From Kalmanozyma brasiliensis GHG001 (taxonomy: Eukaryota; Basidiomycota; Ustilaginomycetes; Ustilaginales), in contig NW_015961959.1 in the NCBI RefSeq assembly GCF_000497045.1, positions 186,001 to 250,000 of the forward strand: a DNA stretch of 64,000 bases. The letters run 5' to 3'. Numbering within the stretch: position 1 is the first letter of the stretch; every line of letters begins with the position of its first letter. A program made the position numbers and the translations under genes. Below the pieces are notes generated by a model. It saw only the letters and a program-made list of their open reading frames with translations, made no database searches and was not told the DNA's origin. Below are positions 19,342 to 29,170 of the stretch, piece by piece.

Positions 19342-21471
19342 TTAGACCCAGCTCCAGGTGATGGGGATCATGCCCTCAGCCTCGGTAGCAATCTGGGTGA
19401 AGGCGCCGTGGGAGAGATCAATCGACTGCTTGTTGACGCACGAGGGGCACTCGTCGGCGACGGTGATCACCACGCTTCGGCTCGGGTCATCAGCACGAGA
19501 GATCTTGATCTTCTTGCCACAGTTGGCACCGTTGGCGTACTGCTGCGTCTGCAGAGCACCGATCAGAGCCGAGTCAGGGTTCTTCTGTCCGCATGCACCG
19601 GCATTGCCGTTCTGATAGTAGTACGTCGCGTATCCTCCCGTGACACTTCCGCCGGACGACGGAGCGGAGGAGGTAGTTGCAGCGGGCGCAGCAGAGCTCG
19701 CGGTCGAGGAGGCGGTGGAGGAAGAGTCGGAAGACGAGGCAGACGACGACGAGGAACTGCTCTGGTCGTCATCCTTGGACGTGGACGTGGAGGTGGGCGA
19801 GGGAGTTGCTGAGCTGGACGAAGTGGGGTTGACGGTAGGGGAAGCGGCCTGCTGCTGCGTCGACTTAGCCGGGGTCGACGATTTCGTGGGAGTAGAAGAA
19901 GAGCCGGATGAGGCGTCGCTGCCATCATCGTCTTCGCAGTCATCGTCCTGCGTGCTGTCGGCTTCGGCCTCGGATCCGTCGTCATCGCAGTCGTCGTCGT
20001 CCTCGTTGTCGTCGTCGTCCTCATCGTCACAGTCGTCATCGTCGTCATTGTTGTTGTTGCTGGACGAACTACCGGAGGACGAAGAGCCCTTCTTGCCGGA
20101 CGACGATGATCCGCCCTTCACAGCGTTGGAGGAGCCGGAACCCGACTTGGAAGCAGACTTGTGGTGGTGGTGGCGATGGCCAGACTTGTGCCCCGAGGTG
20201 GCGCCCGAAGACGAGCCCGTGCTGGCGACCGAGTAAGAGCCAGAGTCGGAACCGGCGTTGGAGTCGGAGCCCGAGTTCGAGTTGGAAGCCGAGACGGCGC
20301 CAGAGACGGAACCAGAAGCGGAGCCGGTGTTTGAGCCAGAAGAAGAAGCACCGGCGGTGTTGTCGTCTTCGCAGTCATCCTTGTTGTCGTTGGACGAAGA
20401 GGCGGCACCGGCGCTGACACCCGCGTCGTCGGAGCTGTTGTTGTTATCGGTCGCTTGAGCACTGGCGGCCGAGCTAGTGGAGCTAGCGCTGGCGCTGTCC
20501 GTGCTGGAGGCAGACGAGGTGCTAGAAGCTGCCGAGCTGGAGCTGGAGCTGGAACTGGTGCTGGTGGCAGTAGCGTCGTCCGTCTTGGTGTCAGCGGCTC
20601 CAGAGGAGGAGGAGGACGAGGTAGCCGAGGCTGAGCTCGAGCTCGAGCTACGCGTGCTGGTTGCGGTATCACTGGAAGTGGAAGAGGTAGCCGAAGCATG
20701 GCCAGAGTGAGTGCCCGACGACGACGACGACGACGAGGAGGTCGTTGCATCCTGGTGTTGGTGCGAGGCCGACGAGGAAGAAGTCGAAGTAGGGCTCGAG
20801 GCGTCAGAGCTGGATCTTGAGCTCGAAGCAGAAGCAGACGACGAGGCAGACGACGGAGCAGACGAAGAGGAACTGGACGAGGAAGAACCCGAGCTCGAAC
20901 CCGCGTCGTTGTCCTTGTTGTCGCTCTGCGAGCTGGAGCTGGCGCCGGAGTCAGACTTGGAGTCGGTGCTGGAGTCGGTGCCAGACTGCGAGCCCGAGGC
21001 CGAACCCGACTGAGCACCCGAGTTGGTGCCAGCGCTGGTGGCAGACTGCGATGCGTCCTTGGAGCCTGCAGCTGAGTCGGAGGCAGAGCTGGACTGGTCG
21101 TTGGACTGGGTGCTGGGTTGAGCCGACGACTGATCGGCAGACTGAGCACCGGTCTGGGAGTCGGACTGGGACTGAGAGGTGGCGCCGGAGCTCGAGCTAT
21201 CATTGGAGGCGGAACCAGCATCAGAGGCGGAAGCGGAAGAAGCGTCGGCCGACGAGGGAGCGGCGGCACTAGCGGCCGAGACGGACGAATCACCGGTACG
21301 TCGCACCTTGCGTTGCATGCGACGGTGATGGGAGTGAATGTTGAGGAACACGTCGCTGCCAGCAGCGGCGTGTCGCGAGTTGAGTTGATGAGCGTCAGCA
21401 GGCTGAACGCTGACAGAGGCAAGGGCAAGAGCCGCAAGGGCCATGCAGACGGTCTTGGCGATGGGAGCCAT
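19342..21471 (-). CDS. Secreted Ser/Asp-rich protein with C-terminal double-psi beta-barrel domain
   Basis: The 709-residue product has a cleavable signal peptide (about 1-27, MAPIAKTVCMALAALALAS then VQPADA). About 575 residues of low complexity follow, dominated by Ser with Ala, Thr, Asp and Gly, a likely O-mannosylated stalk. It includes a His cluster (HKSGHRHHHHK) and Asp/Glu blocks with scattered Cys (about residues 475-530). The last ~105 residues form an RlpA/expansin-like double-psi barrel: GGYATYYYQNGNAGACGQ, ANCGKKIKIS, VVITVADECPSC, IDLSHGAF. This domain family includes small fungal barwin-like and riboflavin-aldehyde-forming-enzyme-like proteins. The DECPSC and DLSHGAF motifs are intact. 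No GPI signal is visible. A cell-wall or apoplastic role is inferred. Confidence 0.88.
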   Translation of the reverse strand: MAPIAKTVCMALAALALASVSVQPADAHQLNSRHAAAGSDVFLNIHSHHRRMQRKVRRTGDSSVSAASAAAPSSADASSASASDAGSASNDSSSSGATSQSQSDSQTGAQSADQSSAQPSTQSNDQSSSASDSAAGSKDASQSATSAGTNSGAQSGSASGSQSGTDSSTDSKSDSGASSSSQSDNKDNDAGSSSGSSSSSSSSSAPSSASSSASASSSRSSSDASSPTSTSSSSASHQHQDATTSSSSSSSSGTHSGHASATSSTSSDTATSTRSSSSSSASATSSSSSSGAADTKTDDATATSTSSSSSSSSAASSTSSASSTDSASASSTSSAASAQATDNNNSSDDAGVSAGAASSSNDNKDDCEDDNTAGASSSGSNTGSASGSVSGAVSASNSNSGSDSNAGSDSGSYSVASTGSSSGATSGHKSGHRHHHHKSASKSGSGSSNAVKGGSSSSGKKGSSSSGSSSSNNNNDDDDDCDDEDDDDNEDDDDCDDDGSEAEADSTQDDDCEDDDGSDASSGSSSTPTKSSTPAKSTQQQAASPTVNPTSSSSATPSPTSTSTSKDDDQSSSSSSSASSSDSSSTASSTASSAAPAATTSSAPSSGGSVTGGYATYYYQNGNAGACGQKNPDSALIGALQTQQYANGANCGKKIKISRADDPSRSVVITVADECPSCVNKQSIDLSHGAFTQIATEAEGMIPITWSWV
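19700..21250. repeat. Ser/Asp codon low-complexity tract
   Basis: Within the secreted protein gene, runs of TCG/TCC/AGC/GAC codons (seen as their complements on +) extend over about 1.5 kb, with GAC/GAT-rich islands near 19920-20050. Such tracts expand and contract readily, so length may vary between strains. Confidence 0.75.
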
Positions 21472-22977
21472 GGTGGATGATGCTACGCTGAGAGATCGAA
21501 GGTGCTGATGAAAGGTAGAAGCGAAGCAAGGAGGCGCGGTCTCTCGGGACTGGAGCGATGGTAGTGCAAGAGTGAGGCAGATGTCTTGTCAAAAGAATCG
21601 TGCCAGGTGCAAGAAGCGATGTTGATGTTGGATCAGGATGGACGAGGGCTTTGAGACTCGCAAAGGAAGAGGCAGAGAGATGTGGGAGGAAAGAAAGAGC
21701 AAAGTATCGAAAGAAGACCAGCAACTTTGATACGAGGAGTGCAAAGAACAGCTCTATGGAGAGGAGGGAAGAACGGTGGAAGGAAAGAGGATGAGGAAAG
21801 GACGGAAGGTGAGAAGTCAAGAACAACGATGGAAGGACGACAGCCGGAGGGAAGACAAGAAGGACGGACGCTGCCAAAGGGAAGCGGAAGCGAAAGCGGC
21901 CACCAGGACAGGCAGGCAAGAGGAGGATTGGCGATCAGGGCCGGGGACGAGAACGCTTGCACGTCCATCGGCTTGGCTTTGGAGGGCCGTGACAATGGTG
22001 ACAGCAGCTCAGCTGCGCGAAGCACGCGGTTCTATGTGCCGTTGTGCAGCTACGCTAACGAGCCGTGATGCATGATCGCGCCGGCCTAGCCGCCGCCGAA
22101 CAGGTTCTCTCGCAGACGTCTTGACTGTGCATCGTGATCAGGTTCGCAGCAATGCAGCAGCACAGGCTCACAAATTGCAGGCTGGAGGGATGTCGAGGAT
22201 GCTTCTGCGGCATGGAACAAAGGGTCACTCGGATCGATGGAGGATGCCCGGCTGTCCAACACTGAGACACGGCCAGCTGTCAAGCGAGAGAAGAAGCAGC
22301 GCGGAATCGAGGGTCCGAAAGAGAAGAGCTAGCTGCACGTCCATCACGCTGGCCGAGTCGTAACGCGCCCAAGCCGAGCGACAGCAGACACAGCGTTCGA
22401 ATTTGTCAAAGCGACCCTCCTCGGCCTTTTTGATGCACCTCGTCGATGCAGCTGTCACACGCTCGGCGTTGGTGCAAATCGACTCGGCCAGCAAGGCCAA
22501 CACGCATGCAAAGCACTTCGCGCTCAGATGCAGCAGCCGCTTCCTTTGCCGTCTCGATGGCAAGCAGCGTCCGGCCAGCATGTCGCCGTTGTACCGCACA
22601 CTGCACGTCACAGCCTCAAGCACGGTGTCACAGCCATGATCACAATCAAAGGGCCTGCTGGTTGCTTGCAACACAGTCTTGGCTTCGGCTTGGCTGCGTC
22701 CTCGATACAGCGCACAAGTCGAAACAAAGGGCCACGGACGGCACAGCGAAGACCTCCTTTTCGCTGCCCGAAACCGATTGACCTTGTTCGTCCTCGAGCT
22801 TGATGGATCGTGCGATTCTCGTTTCCCGATTCAGACCTATCGGGAGCGGCCGCAGTTTTTCTTCTCGAAAAGGGTCCAACGCTGGAAATTTCGGCAGAGA
22901 CGGGCGCAGGGAGAAAATTTTCCTGCGGCAACAAGGCTCAGTTTTTTTGCACTGTGAAGGCGGGGCTGGGGCGAACG

Positions 22978-22984
22978 TATATAA
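22978..22984 (+). promoter_or_regulatory. TATA box of a candidate unannotated transcript
   Basis: TATATAA stands in a GC-rich setting and is followed by a CT-rich tract (22995-23020), a common core-promoter arrangement in fungi. No ATG occurs between it and a GTGAGT donor at 23031. Confidence 0.45.
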
Positions 22985-23009
22985 CCCTGCGATTTCCACG
23001 CCTCCCTCC

Positions 23010-23340
23010 TTCCTTTTCTTCAAGATCATAGTGAGTACCATCCCGACCCCTTACCCTGGCCTCCCCTTCCCTTCCCGCTTGCGATGGCTCGCGACTTCCT
23101 CGCGAGGCCCGCATCCACCGTCCGACCGCGCAAGGCTTGCCATCGCCCGCTTCTGCCACGCCATCCACCACTTTCCTCCTGCTTCTCGTCATGGAACGGC
23201 TCCACTGACGCTCTTCCCCACATCGACCATCCGTCTATCCCTCTTCTCGCCCTCGCAGCTTTACGGAATCACTTAATAAAGTCGATTTCCGATTCTACAT
23301 GCTCAATTGCATGTCACCTTATTCAGTCTAGTAGATGAAA
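23010..23340 (+). ncRNA. Possible spliced leader or noncoding transcript (tentative)
   Basis: Downstream of the TATA box the sequence ATCATA is followed by a consensus donor GTGAGT at 23031. A CTGAC branch-like motif (about 23204) and a pyrimidine-rich tract ending in CGCAG (about 23258) could be the acceptor, giving an intron of about 227 nt. The exon after it contains an AATAAA at about 23276 and only very short ORFs. It could be an independent noncoding RNA, the leader exon of a long fuz7 5' UTR, or chance. Nothing codes for a recognisable protein. Confidence 0.25.
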
Positions 23341-24522
23341 CCCGAGCGTTTGCCGCCCTTTACGACAGTGAGGCTACATCAAGGGCCTTGTCGTTGCTCG
23401 CTCACCTTCAGGTGTCGAGCACGATTCTAGCCGCCCGCCGAGGACCTTTGCCCGACAAGCAACATGGCTTGCGACCTTAATTGGGAGCTTGTTCCTGAGC
23501 TTCGAGGGAGGGTTGGCCGCTCGTTTCTGATAGACCCTCGCATCTTTGCCAGGTAGTAGGCGGCATGCTGTTGCACAGCATCTGTAGGATTGGGACTTCA
23601 GGCTCTGATTCGTGTTCTCCGTATGCAATGATATGATCTTCACCTTTCATCTGTCCTTGCCCGTGCCTGTCTCATCGTCGTTTCCTTTGAAGAGATCGTG
23701 AAGTTGCAAATTTTGCTCAATATGGGTCTGCTCTGTCCGCCGTCGGAATCTCTACTCTTGAGTGGATGACCATCAAGTGGAAGCCAAAGTCCGACCTCGA
23801 TGGAAGCCAAAGTTGCCCGCATCATATCCATTTGAGATGGGCGTGAGTTGACCGAAGAGGTGACGATTCCAGCCACATCCGGCCTTTTTTGGTCCGATTT
23901 TCTCAACCAGCGCCGCGTCTTTGCGAAATCAACACAAATTTGAGAGAGAACCCTTGATGCGTTGGCCTAGGCTTGGCCCTGCCAGGCTGACTACTCTGCC
24001 CGCGTGTCTCGTGCTTGGGCCGCCCGAATGATGGAGATCCCTTTCAGACGAAAGCGTGTGCTCTCTCTCGCTTCCAAGCAACACCGCTCGAGACGCTCGC
24101 CTTCTCATTTCGCCTCCGAGCCTCGACACGAACTCAGCTCATTCACCTCGCTCCTGCTTGCATTCCTAGACGAACAAAGCTTCACCACCTCAATCATCTC
24201 TAGACGCATACACGCAGCTCATAGCTAGCAGCTTCTTCGTTCACTTGTGTTTCGTCTTGCACAACGAGGCGTCACAGCAGATACGATCGACAGCCTTTCA
24301 CCAACCAGAAAACGAGTTGAAGGCTTTCTCTTCCATACAGGAAGCGAGATCCACACCTGTACGTCGCTGTAAAGCTGACAAGGTCACCTTCACCCTCTCT
24401 CGTCCTTTTCGCAAAGACTGAGAAGGATCACGATTCACGCAGAACCCAGCAAGGATCCAGTCCAGCGGCAGCCGCTTCCTTTCGACGCAAATACCCTCAG
24501 CATCCCGAGAAATTGTATCACA

Positions 24523-25833
24523 ATGCTCTCATCAGGCACCGGCTCGTCCATACGCAAGAAGCGCAACTTCAAGGGGCTGCAGCTCGTTGATTCACCGCTG
24601 GCCGGTCCAGGAGAAGCATCGGCCACAACACCATCACAAGCCACCGCAGAGGGCTCGGCAAAGTCGAATGCGTCCACGATCGGCAAGTCGGGGACATTGT
24701 CATCGGGCGGATCATTGTCATTGAGGGGCAATGGCGCGCTCGATGCAGAGGCAAATTCGGGAGCCAACTACCACAACAAGTTGACGCAGCAGCTTGCCAA
24801 CTTGGAGCTCGGCGTCGAATACAAGCTCGATCTCAAGAACGAGGATCTCAAGACCCTCTCAGAGCTCGGCGCTGGAAACGGCGGCACCGTCACCAAGGTG
24901 CTGCACGAGAAGAGCGGGACGGTGATGGCCAAGAAGGTGGTCTTCATCGATGCCAAGCCCAGCGTACGCAAGCAGATCCTTCGCGAGCTGCAGATCCTGC
25001 ACGAGTGCCATTCGCCCTACATTGTCTCGTTCTACGGCGCCTATCTCAACGAGCCGCACATCTGCATGTGCATGGAGTTTATGGAGAAGGACTCGCTGGA
25101 TGGCATCTATAAGAAGTACGGGCCCATCTCGCCCGAGATCTGCGGCAAAGTCGCCGTCGTGGTGGCCCACGGCTTGACCTATCTCTACGACGTGCATCGC
25201 ATCATTCATCGCGACGTCAAGCCGAGCAACATTCTGGTCAATGGTGCTGGTCAGATCAAAATTTGCGATTTCGGCGTCAGTGGCGAGCTGATCAACAGTA
25301 TTGCAGACACGTTTGTCGGCACCAGCACGTACATGTCGCCGGAGCGTATCCAGGGTGATCAGTACAGCGTCAAGTCAGACGTCTGGAGTTTGGGTGTTTC
25401 GATTATCGAATTGGCATTGGGTCGCTTCCCTTTTGCAGAGAATGGAGACGACGACGACCTGTCGGATGAGGACGACGACTTCCTCAACGGAGACCTGGCA
25501 GGGACTTTATCTCCCACCAAACCAGCGCCAAAGCTGCCAGCGGTCAACAAGGAGAAACAGAAGCGCAGAAAGTCCAAGCCAGCCGGTGTCAGCCTGGAAG
25601 GCTCGAGCCATCAGATGTCCATCTTGGATCTCTTGCAGCACATTGTCAACGAGCCACCGCCGAAGCTGCCAGAGGGCAAGTTCCCCAAGCTCATGGAGGA
25701 CTTTGTCCACCTTTGTTTGCTCAAAGACCCAGCGACGCGACCTACACCCAAGGACCTGACCAAGCATCAATACGTGATCGAGGCGGAAGCGGCCAAGGTA
25801 GACCTGCAGGCATGGGCAGACTCGATGAAGTAG
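24523..25833 (+). CDS. fuz7: MAP kinase kinase Fuz7 (Ubc5, Ste7 family)
   Basis: This 436-residue dual-specificity kinase is the MAPKK of the smut pheromone/filamentation cascade (Kpp4/Ubc4 to Fuz7/Ubc5 to Kpp2 or Kpp6). The N-terminus carries a MAPK docking site (RKKRNFKGLQL, residues 11-21). The kinase domain starts near 108: Gly loop ELGAGNGGTV (114-123), catalytic K138, HRDVKPSNILV (D231), DFG at 249-251, and the MAPKK activation segment NSIADTFVGTSTYMSPERI, with S259 and T263 as the expected MAPKKK targets. An acidic, Lys-rich insert (about 307-365) sits in the C-lobe, as in other fungal Ste7 homologues. Length and sequence fit U. maydis Fuz7 closely. The gene is intronless. Confidence 0.96.
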   Translation: MLSSGTGSSIRKKRNFKGLQLVDSPLAGPGEASATTPSQATAEGSAKSNASTIGKSGTLSSGGSLSLRGNGALDAEANSGANYHNKLTQQLANLELGVEYKLDLKNEDLKTLSELGAGNGGTVTKVLHEKSGTVMAKKVVFIDAKPSVRKQILRELQILHECHSPYIVSFYGAYLNEPHICMCMEFMEKDSLDGIYKKYGPISPEICGKVAVVVAHGLTYLYDVHRIIHRDVKPSNILVNGAGQIKICDFGVSGELINSIADTFVGTSTYMSPERIQGDQYSVKSDVWSLGVSIIELALGRFPFAENGDDDDLSDEDDDFLNGDLAGTLSPTKPAPKLPAVNKEKQKRRKSKPAGVSLEGSSHQMSILDLLQHIVNEPPPKLPEGKFPKLMEDFVHLCLLKDPATRPTPKDLTKHQYVIEAEAAKVDLQAWADSMK

Positions 25834-26308
25834 ACCCGCAGTTGGCGCTCGATTAGCATTTCGGCACTTCTCCATAGCATGCAACAATATCACACACATC
25901 ATATCGACTGTTTCTTCCGCAGGTGTCGGCCGCTCCGAGCTTGCTGACTCTGTGTGTGACAAAAGCCAAAGGTCGATGCGAGTGCGCGGCCTTTCCGACT
26001 GGACTGAAACGCGAAGCTCGATGGCCAACAAGCCACACTCGAGCAGGTTGATCGGCTTGTCCGAGCTGGAACTCAGCCGAGCTTCGTCGAGAGCTTGACG
26101 GTAGAGTGTCGACGGCGTCGATAGCCAGAGAGCTTACCACCGACCAGATTCGGATTTAAGGAAATGACCTTGATTGCGGCTGCCAGACTAAGATCTTACC
26201 TTCTACGGTATATATTCAGGGTCCAGCTCGACTTCCAGCCCCGCATCCTCGGCTCCTTCGACACAAACGCTCATCGGTCTCTGTCCCCTACCTCTTCTTC
26301 TGTCAACC
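25834..26308. other. Intergenic region, MAPKK to GST
   Basis: It has the fuz7 3' flank and the GST promoter, with one TATA element near its right end. No gene-like frame was found. Confidence 0.5.
26209..26216 (+). promoter_or_regulatory. TATA box of the GST gene
   Basis: TATATATT lies about 93 bp upstream of the GST start codon and is the only strong TATA element in the gap, followed by a pyrimidine-rich leader. Confidence 0.6.
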
Positions 26309-27259
26309 ATGACCGAACACAGCGTCGCCATCCATGCGGGCAAGGATGGCAACTTCCGCCGTCAAGTCTCCTCCTTCCGCAATACGATCTCCAAAGTGGG
26401 ACCTCACCAACCCGAAAAGGGCCGATACATCCTCTACTGCGCCCTCATCTGTCCCTGGGCGTCTCGCACCTTGCACGTCCGAGCGCTCAAACAGCTCGAA
26501 GATATCATCGATGTCGCCGTCGTACATTACACTTTGACGCCCAACGGATGGCCATTCGAGATCACTGACAAGGCCGAGACAGGAGACCCTCTCTATGGCT
26601 GCGAAAACACAAAGGAGCTCTACCTGAAGGCCGATCCCAACTACTCGGCCCGATACACAGTGCCCATCCTGTGGGACAAAAAGCTCGAGACGATTGTCAA
26701 CAATGAGTCGTCCGAGATCATTCGCATCCTCTACACCGCTTTCGACGATTTGCTGCCAGAAGACAGCCCAGCCAAAGGCAAGACGTACTACCCCATCGAT
26801 CAGCCCGAAGCCATCCGAAAGATCGACGAGCTCAACGAGTGGATCTACCCCAACATCAACAACGGCGTCTACAAGACGGGGTTCGCGACCACGCAAGAGG
26901 TGTACGACAAGGAAGTCGACAATCTCTTCTCATCGCTTGACCGGCTCGAGACGCTGCTGTCGGATGGAAGGGAGTACTTGGTTCCCGAGGTGGGGCTGAG
27001 CGATGCGGACATCCGTCTGTACCCAACGCTCGTCCGCTTCGATGTGGGCTACCATACGCTGTTCAGGTGTAACATCAAGATGATCCGACACGACTATCCG
27101 CACATCCATCGATACCTGCAGAGGCTTTACTGGGGCGAGAAGGCGTTTAGCGACTGGACCAACTTCGAACACATCAAGCGAGGGTACTCTCGTGTTGGAG
27201 GCAACGCGGGGATCGAGCCGAGGGGACCGTTGCCTCATATGTTGCCACTAGATGCTTAG
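26309..27259 (+). CDS. Glutathionyl-hydroquinone reductase / omega-class GST (Ecm4/Gto type)
   Basis: This 316-residue soluble enzyme belongs to the Xi/omega-like GST group, which uses a Cys nucleophile to reduce glutathionyl-hydroquinones or glutathione mixed disulfides. The active-site motif is LICPWASRT with C48. The N-terminal thioredoxin fold is followed by a substrate/GSH region (YTVPILWDKKLETIVNNESSEIIRI) that contains the conserved VPILWD and NNES elements. The C-terminal helical domain contains LIxLYPTLVRFD-like residues (DIRLYPTLVRFDVGYH) and a CNIKMI element, both characteristic of the group. The length is normal for fungal Ecm4/Gto. The exact substrate cannot be read from sequence. 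Confidence 0.93.
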   Translation: MTEHSVAIHAGKDGNFRRQVSSFRNTISKVGPHQPEKGRYILYCALICPWASRTLHVRALKQLEDIIDVAVVHYTLTPNGWPFEITDKAETGDPLYGCENTKELYLKADPNYSARYTVPILWDKKLETIVNNESSEIIRILYTAFDDLLPEDSPAKGKTYYPIDQPEAIRKIDELNEWIYPNINNGVYKTGFATTQEVYDKEVDNLFSSLDRLETLLSDGREYLVPEVGLSDADIRLYPTLVRFDVGYHTLFRCNIKMIRHDYPHIHRYLQRLYWGEKAFSDWTNFEHIKRGYSRVGGNAGIEPRGPLPHMLPLDA

Positions 27260-29043
27260 GGGCGCAACCGTAGGACGACTTGATCTTTGGCCTGTGCGAT
27301 TTCTCTACGAGTCTGTACGGTATGTTATGCTTTGAAGGACAGTCCAGTAACGCTCTCTGCCGCCTTGACTGTTGTTCCTGGCGCGACAGTGTTGCCACCC
27401 GCGCGGCGACCCATTTCGTCGGATCCAGCTCGGCAAGACCAACAATGGAGATGCTTTATGAGATAGGAAGGGGAGCCATACAGCGCGCGGAATGGTTGTC
27501 AAGATCCAGCTTTGTTTTCTCACGACCCTGACATCGGCTCGGTGACAGCGAGGGATCGACTCTGCAGAGCCACGAGGACACTAACGGCAGCATCAGTAAG
27601 GCAGGCAACAAGTGGACCCTGAACCTTGATTCGGTCGTCAACCGGCATTGCCTTGTTGCTGTGGGATTACCGCCACGTCAAAGATGGCCTTTCCGCTGAC
27701 TGCTTGCTCGTTGGCACCGATGAGGTAGTGAGACTACACAACAGCGACGAGCTTACCAAATCGGCTGTGGCGCCCTGATTCAGCGCTTGAGCGTCAGAAA
27801 GGTGCTACGAGCTGCCAGGGCGATTTTGTGAGACAAAGCGTCTCTCCATCCTAGTCTTGATGGCATCATCGCAAGCGTCAGATGCTCTTGCCATGATTCG
27901 AGTGAAATCAGTCCCATTCGGATCACGTGGAACAGAGACGAGCTCCCACTCTGTGAGCTGCGGCACCTCATTTCGGCTAGCCGAATGCTTTCGAGATGAT
28001 CACATGAAGCAGTACCCCTGTCGAGCGTGACGAGGCGAAGGGACACAGTGGGCGATGGCATGCTTCCGACCGACCATGCTGAATACAAGCAGCTCGCCTC
28101 GGTGGATGGTCGGATGAGAGAGCTGTCGAGATCTAATTCGAAACGGGTTTGACACTTGCGGGATCAGACGTGACGGCTCGCGGGCTGGCTCGGCGTTGTG
28201 CTTTGCTCAACGGCGGGCGAAAGTCGCTCTGGGTCAGTCAATTTGTCCGTCAGTCACGCGCAGCCTTGGACCCCTAAAAATCGAGCTAGCGAAATTAGTC
28301 AATAAAATATAAACAAATCAATCAAATCTGGAAAAAGCGAGCTCTGCTGAGCAGCAGGGCGAAATAGCTTTTTGAAATGTGTCACACACACAGGCGCAAG
28401 GCACAGCACAGAACATCACAGCGAAGCAACTCACACAGATCCAACTGTCCATATCGGGGTCACGATAGCATCACCAACGACCAACACCATCACCATCATC
28501 GCCATCGTTTGCATCCTCAACACCGCATCTTCACCGACCCTCCCTTGTCCTTGATCCGATCCGCCATCGCTCAACGCTCTTTTCATTGCCCACTCCTTCT
28601 CTTCTTCTCTCGCTCTCTCACTCCTCGGACACGATCGCAGAGCAGCCCTGGTCACGCCTTCTCTCCTTCCGCGACCCGTTGCTTTCTCTCGCGCGCCCTT
28701 TCTCTTGGCCCGGAGCCTCAGCGCCGTCTTACCTCGCTCGCTTGATTGTTCTCGAATCCAACAACTCCTCCGCTGCATCCACAGAGCCCGCAATCGCATT
28801 GTTCAGTCCACGCTCGGTCCTCCTCAACGCGCGCCTGCCGCTCACCTCCTGCGTGACCATTGCCATATAGCGCCATCCCGCATCAGCCTTCTTTCATACT
28901 CTGCCGAACCTCGTAGATTGGACTCGGATGCCCTGTGATGCTCCTCGTTCTGCTTTCGACCCCCTCATTCGTCTGATCGCGTCCGCCATCCTCCTCTCGT
29001 CGCTGCCTACCACTTCACACGCAGCACACGACGACAGTGCGAC
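27260..29043. other. 1.8-kb intergenic region upstream of the RasGEF gene
   Basis: It holds a long upstream region with an AT-rich block at 28271-28333, a CAN-rich stretch around 28380-28520, and several upstream ATGs near the RasGEF start. No independent gene is supported. Confidence 0.5.
28271..28333. promoter_or_regulatory. AT-rich block (possible core promoter or origin element)
   Basis: A stretch of about 63 bp, strongly A/T-rich (includes AATAAAATATAAACAAATCA), stands out against GC-rich surroundings. It lies about 0.7 kb upstream of the RasGEF ATG. It could hold a TATA element (AATATAAAC) for a long 5' UTR or be a nucleosome-depleted site; neither is proven. Confidence 0.4.
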
Positions 29044-29170
29044 ATGGCGTCGTCCGCTTCCGCCTATACTGGTGTTAGGACCACCGACAACCGCAGCAGC
29101 GCTATCAACAACCATCGCAACTCGGCACAGCGCTCCTTTCAACCAGCTGCAGAGTCGACCCACAGCGTAG
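28928..29170 (+). promoter_or_regulatory. Upstream ORFs overlapping the RasGEF start
   Basis: An ATG at 28928 opens an 80-codon frame that runs past the RasGEF ATG at 29044 in a different frame. A second ATG at 28938 opens a 12-codon uORF that ends at 28976. If both lie in the mature leader they should reduce translation of the main frame. A TTCACACGCAG acceptor-like sequence just before the start means the leader could instead be spliced. Confidence 0.45.

Larger units (their letters stand above)
21472..24522. other. 3-kb intergenic gap before the MAPKK gene
   Basis: It contains the promoter of the secreted protein gene (-) near 21472-22000, a purine-rich stretch at 21600-21900, a TATA-containing candidate transcription unit at 22978-23340, and the fuz7 5' region. 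Frames on both strands are short and have no recognisable protein. No tRNA or known snRNA was found. Confidence 0.5.

Noticed and set aside
19640..20236. Acidic plus-strand frame antisense to the Ser/Asp-rich gene
   Set aside because: A shadow of the low-complexity codon repeats; the minus frame has the signal peptide and the barrel domain.
21395..21919. 174-codon minus-strand frame crossing the start of the Ser-rich secreted protein gene
   Set aside because: It overlaps the real gene in another frame and its rest is CT-rich leader read as Ser/Pro/Leu.
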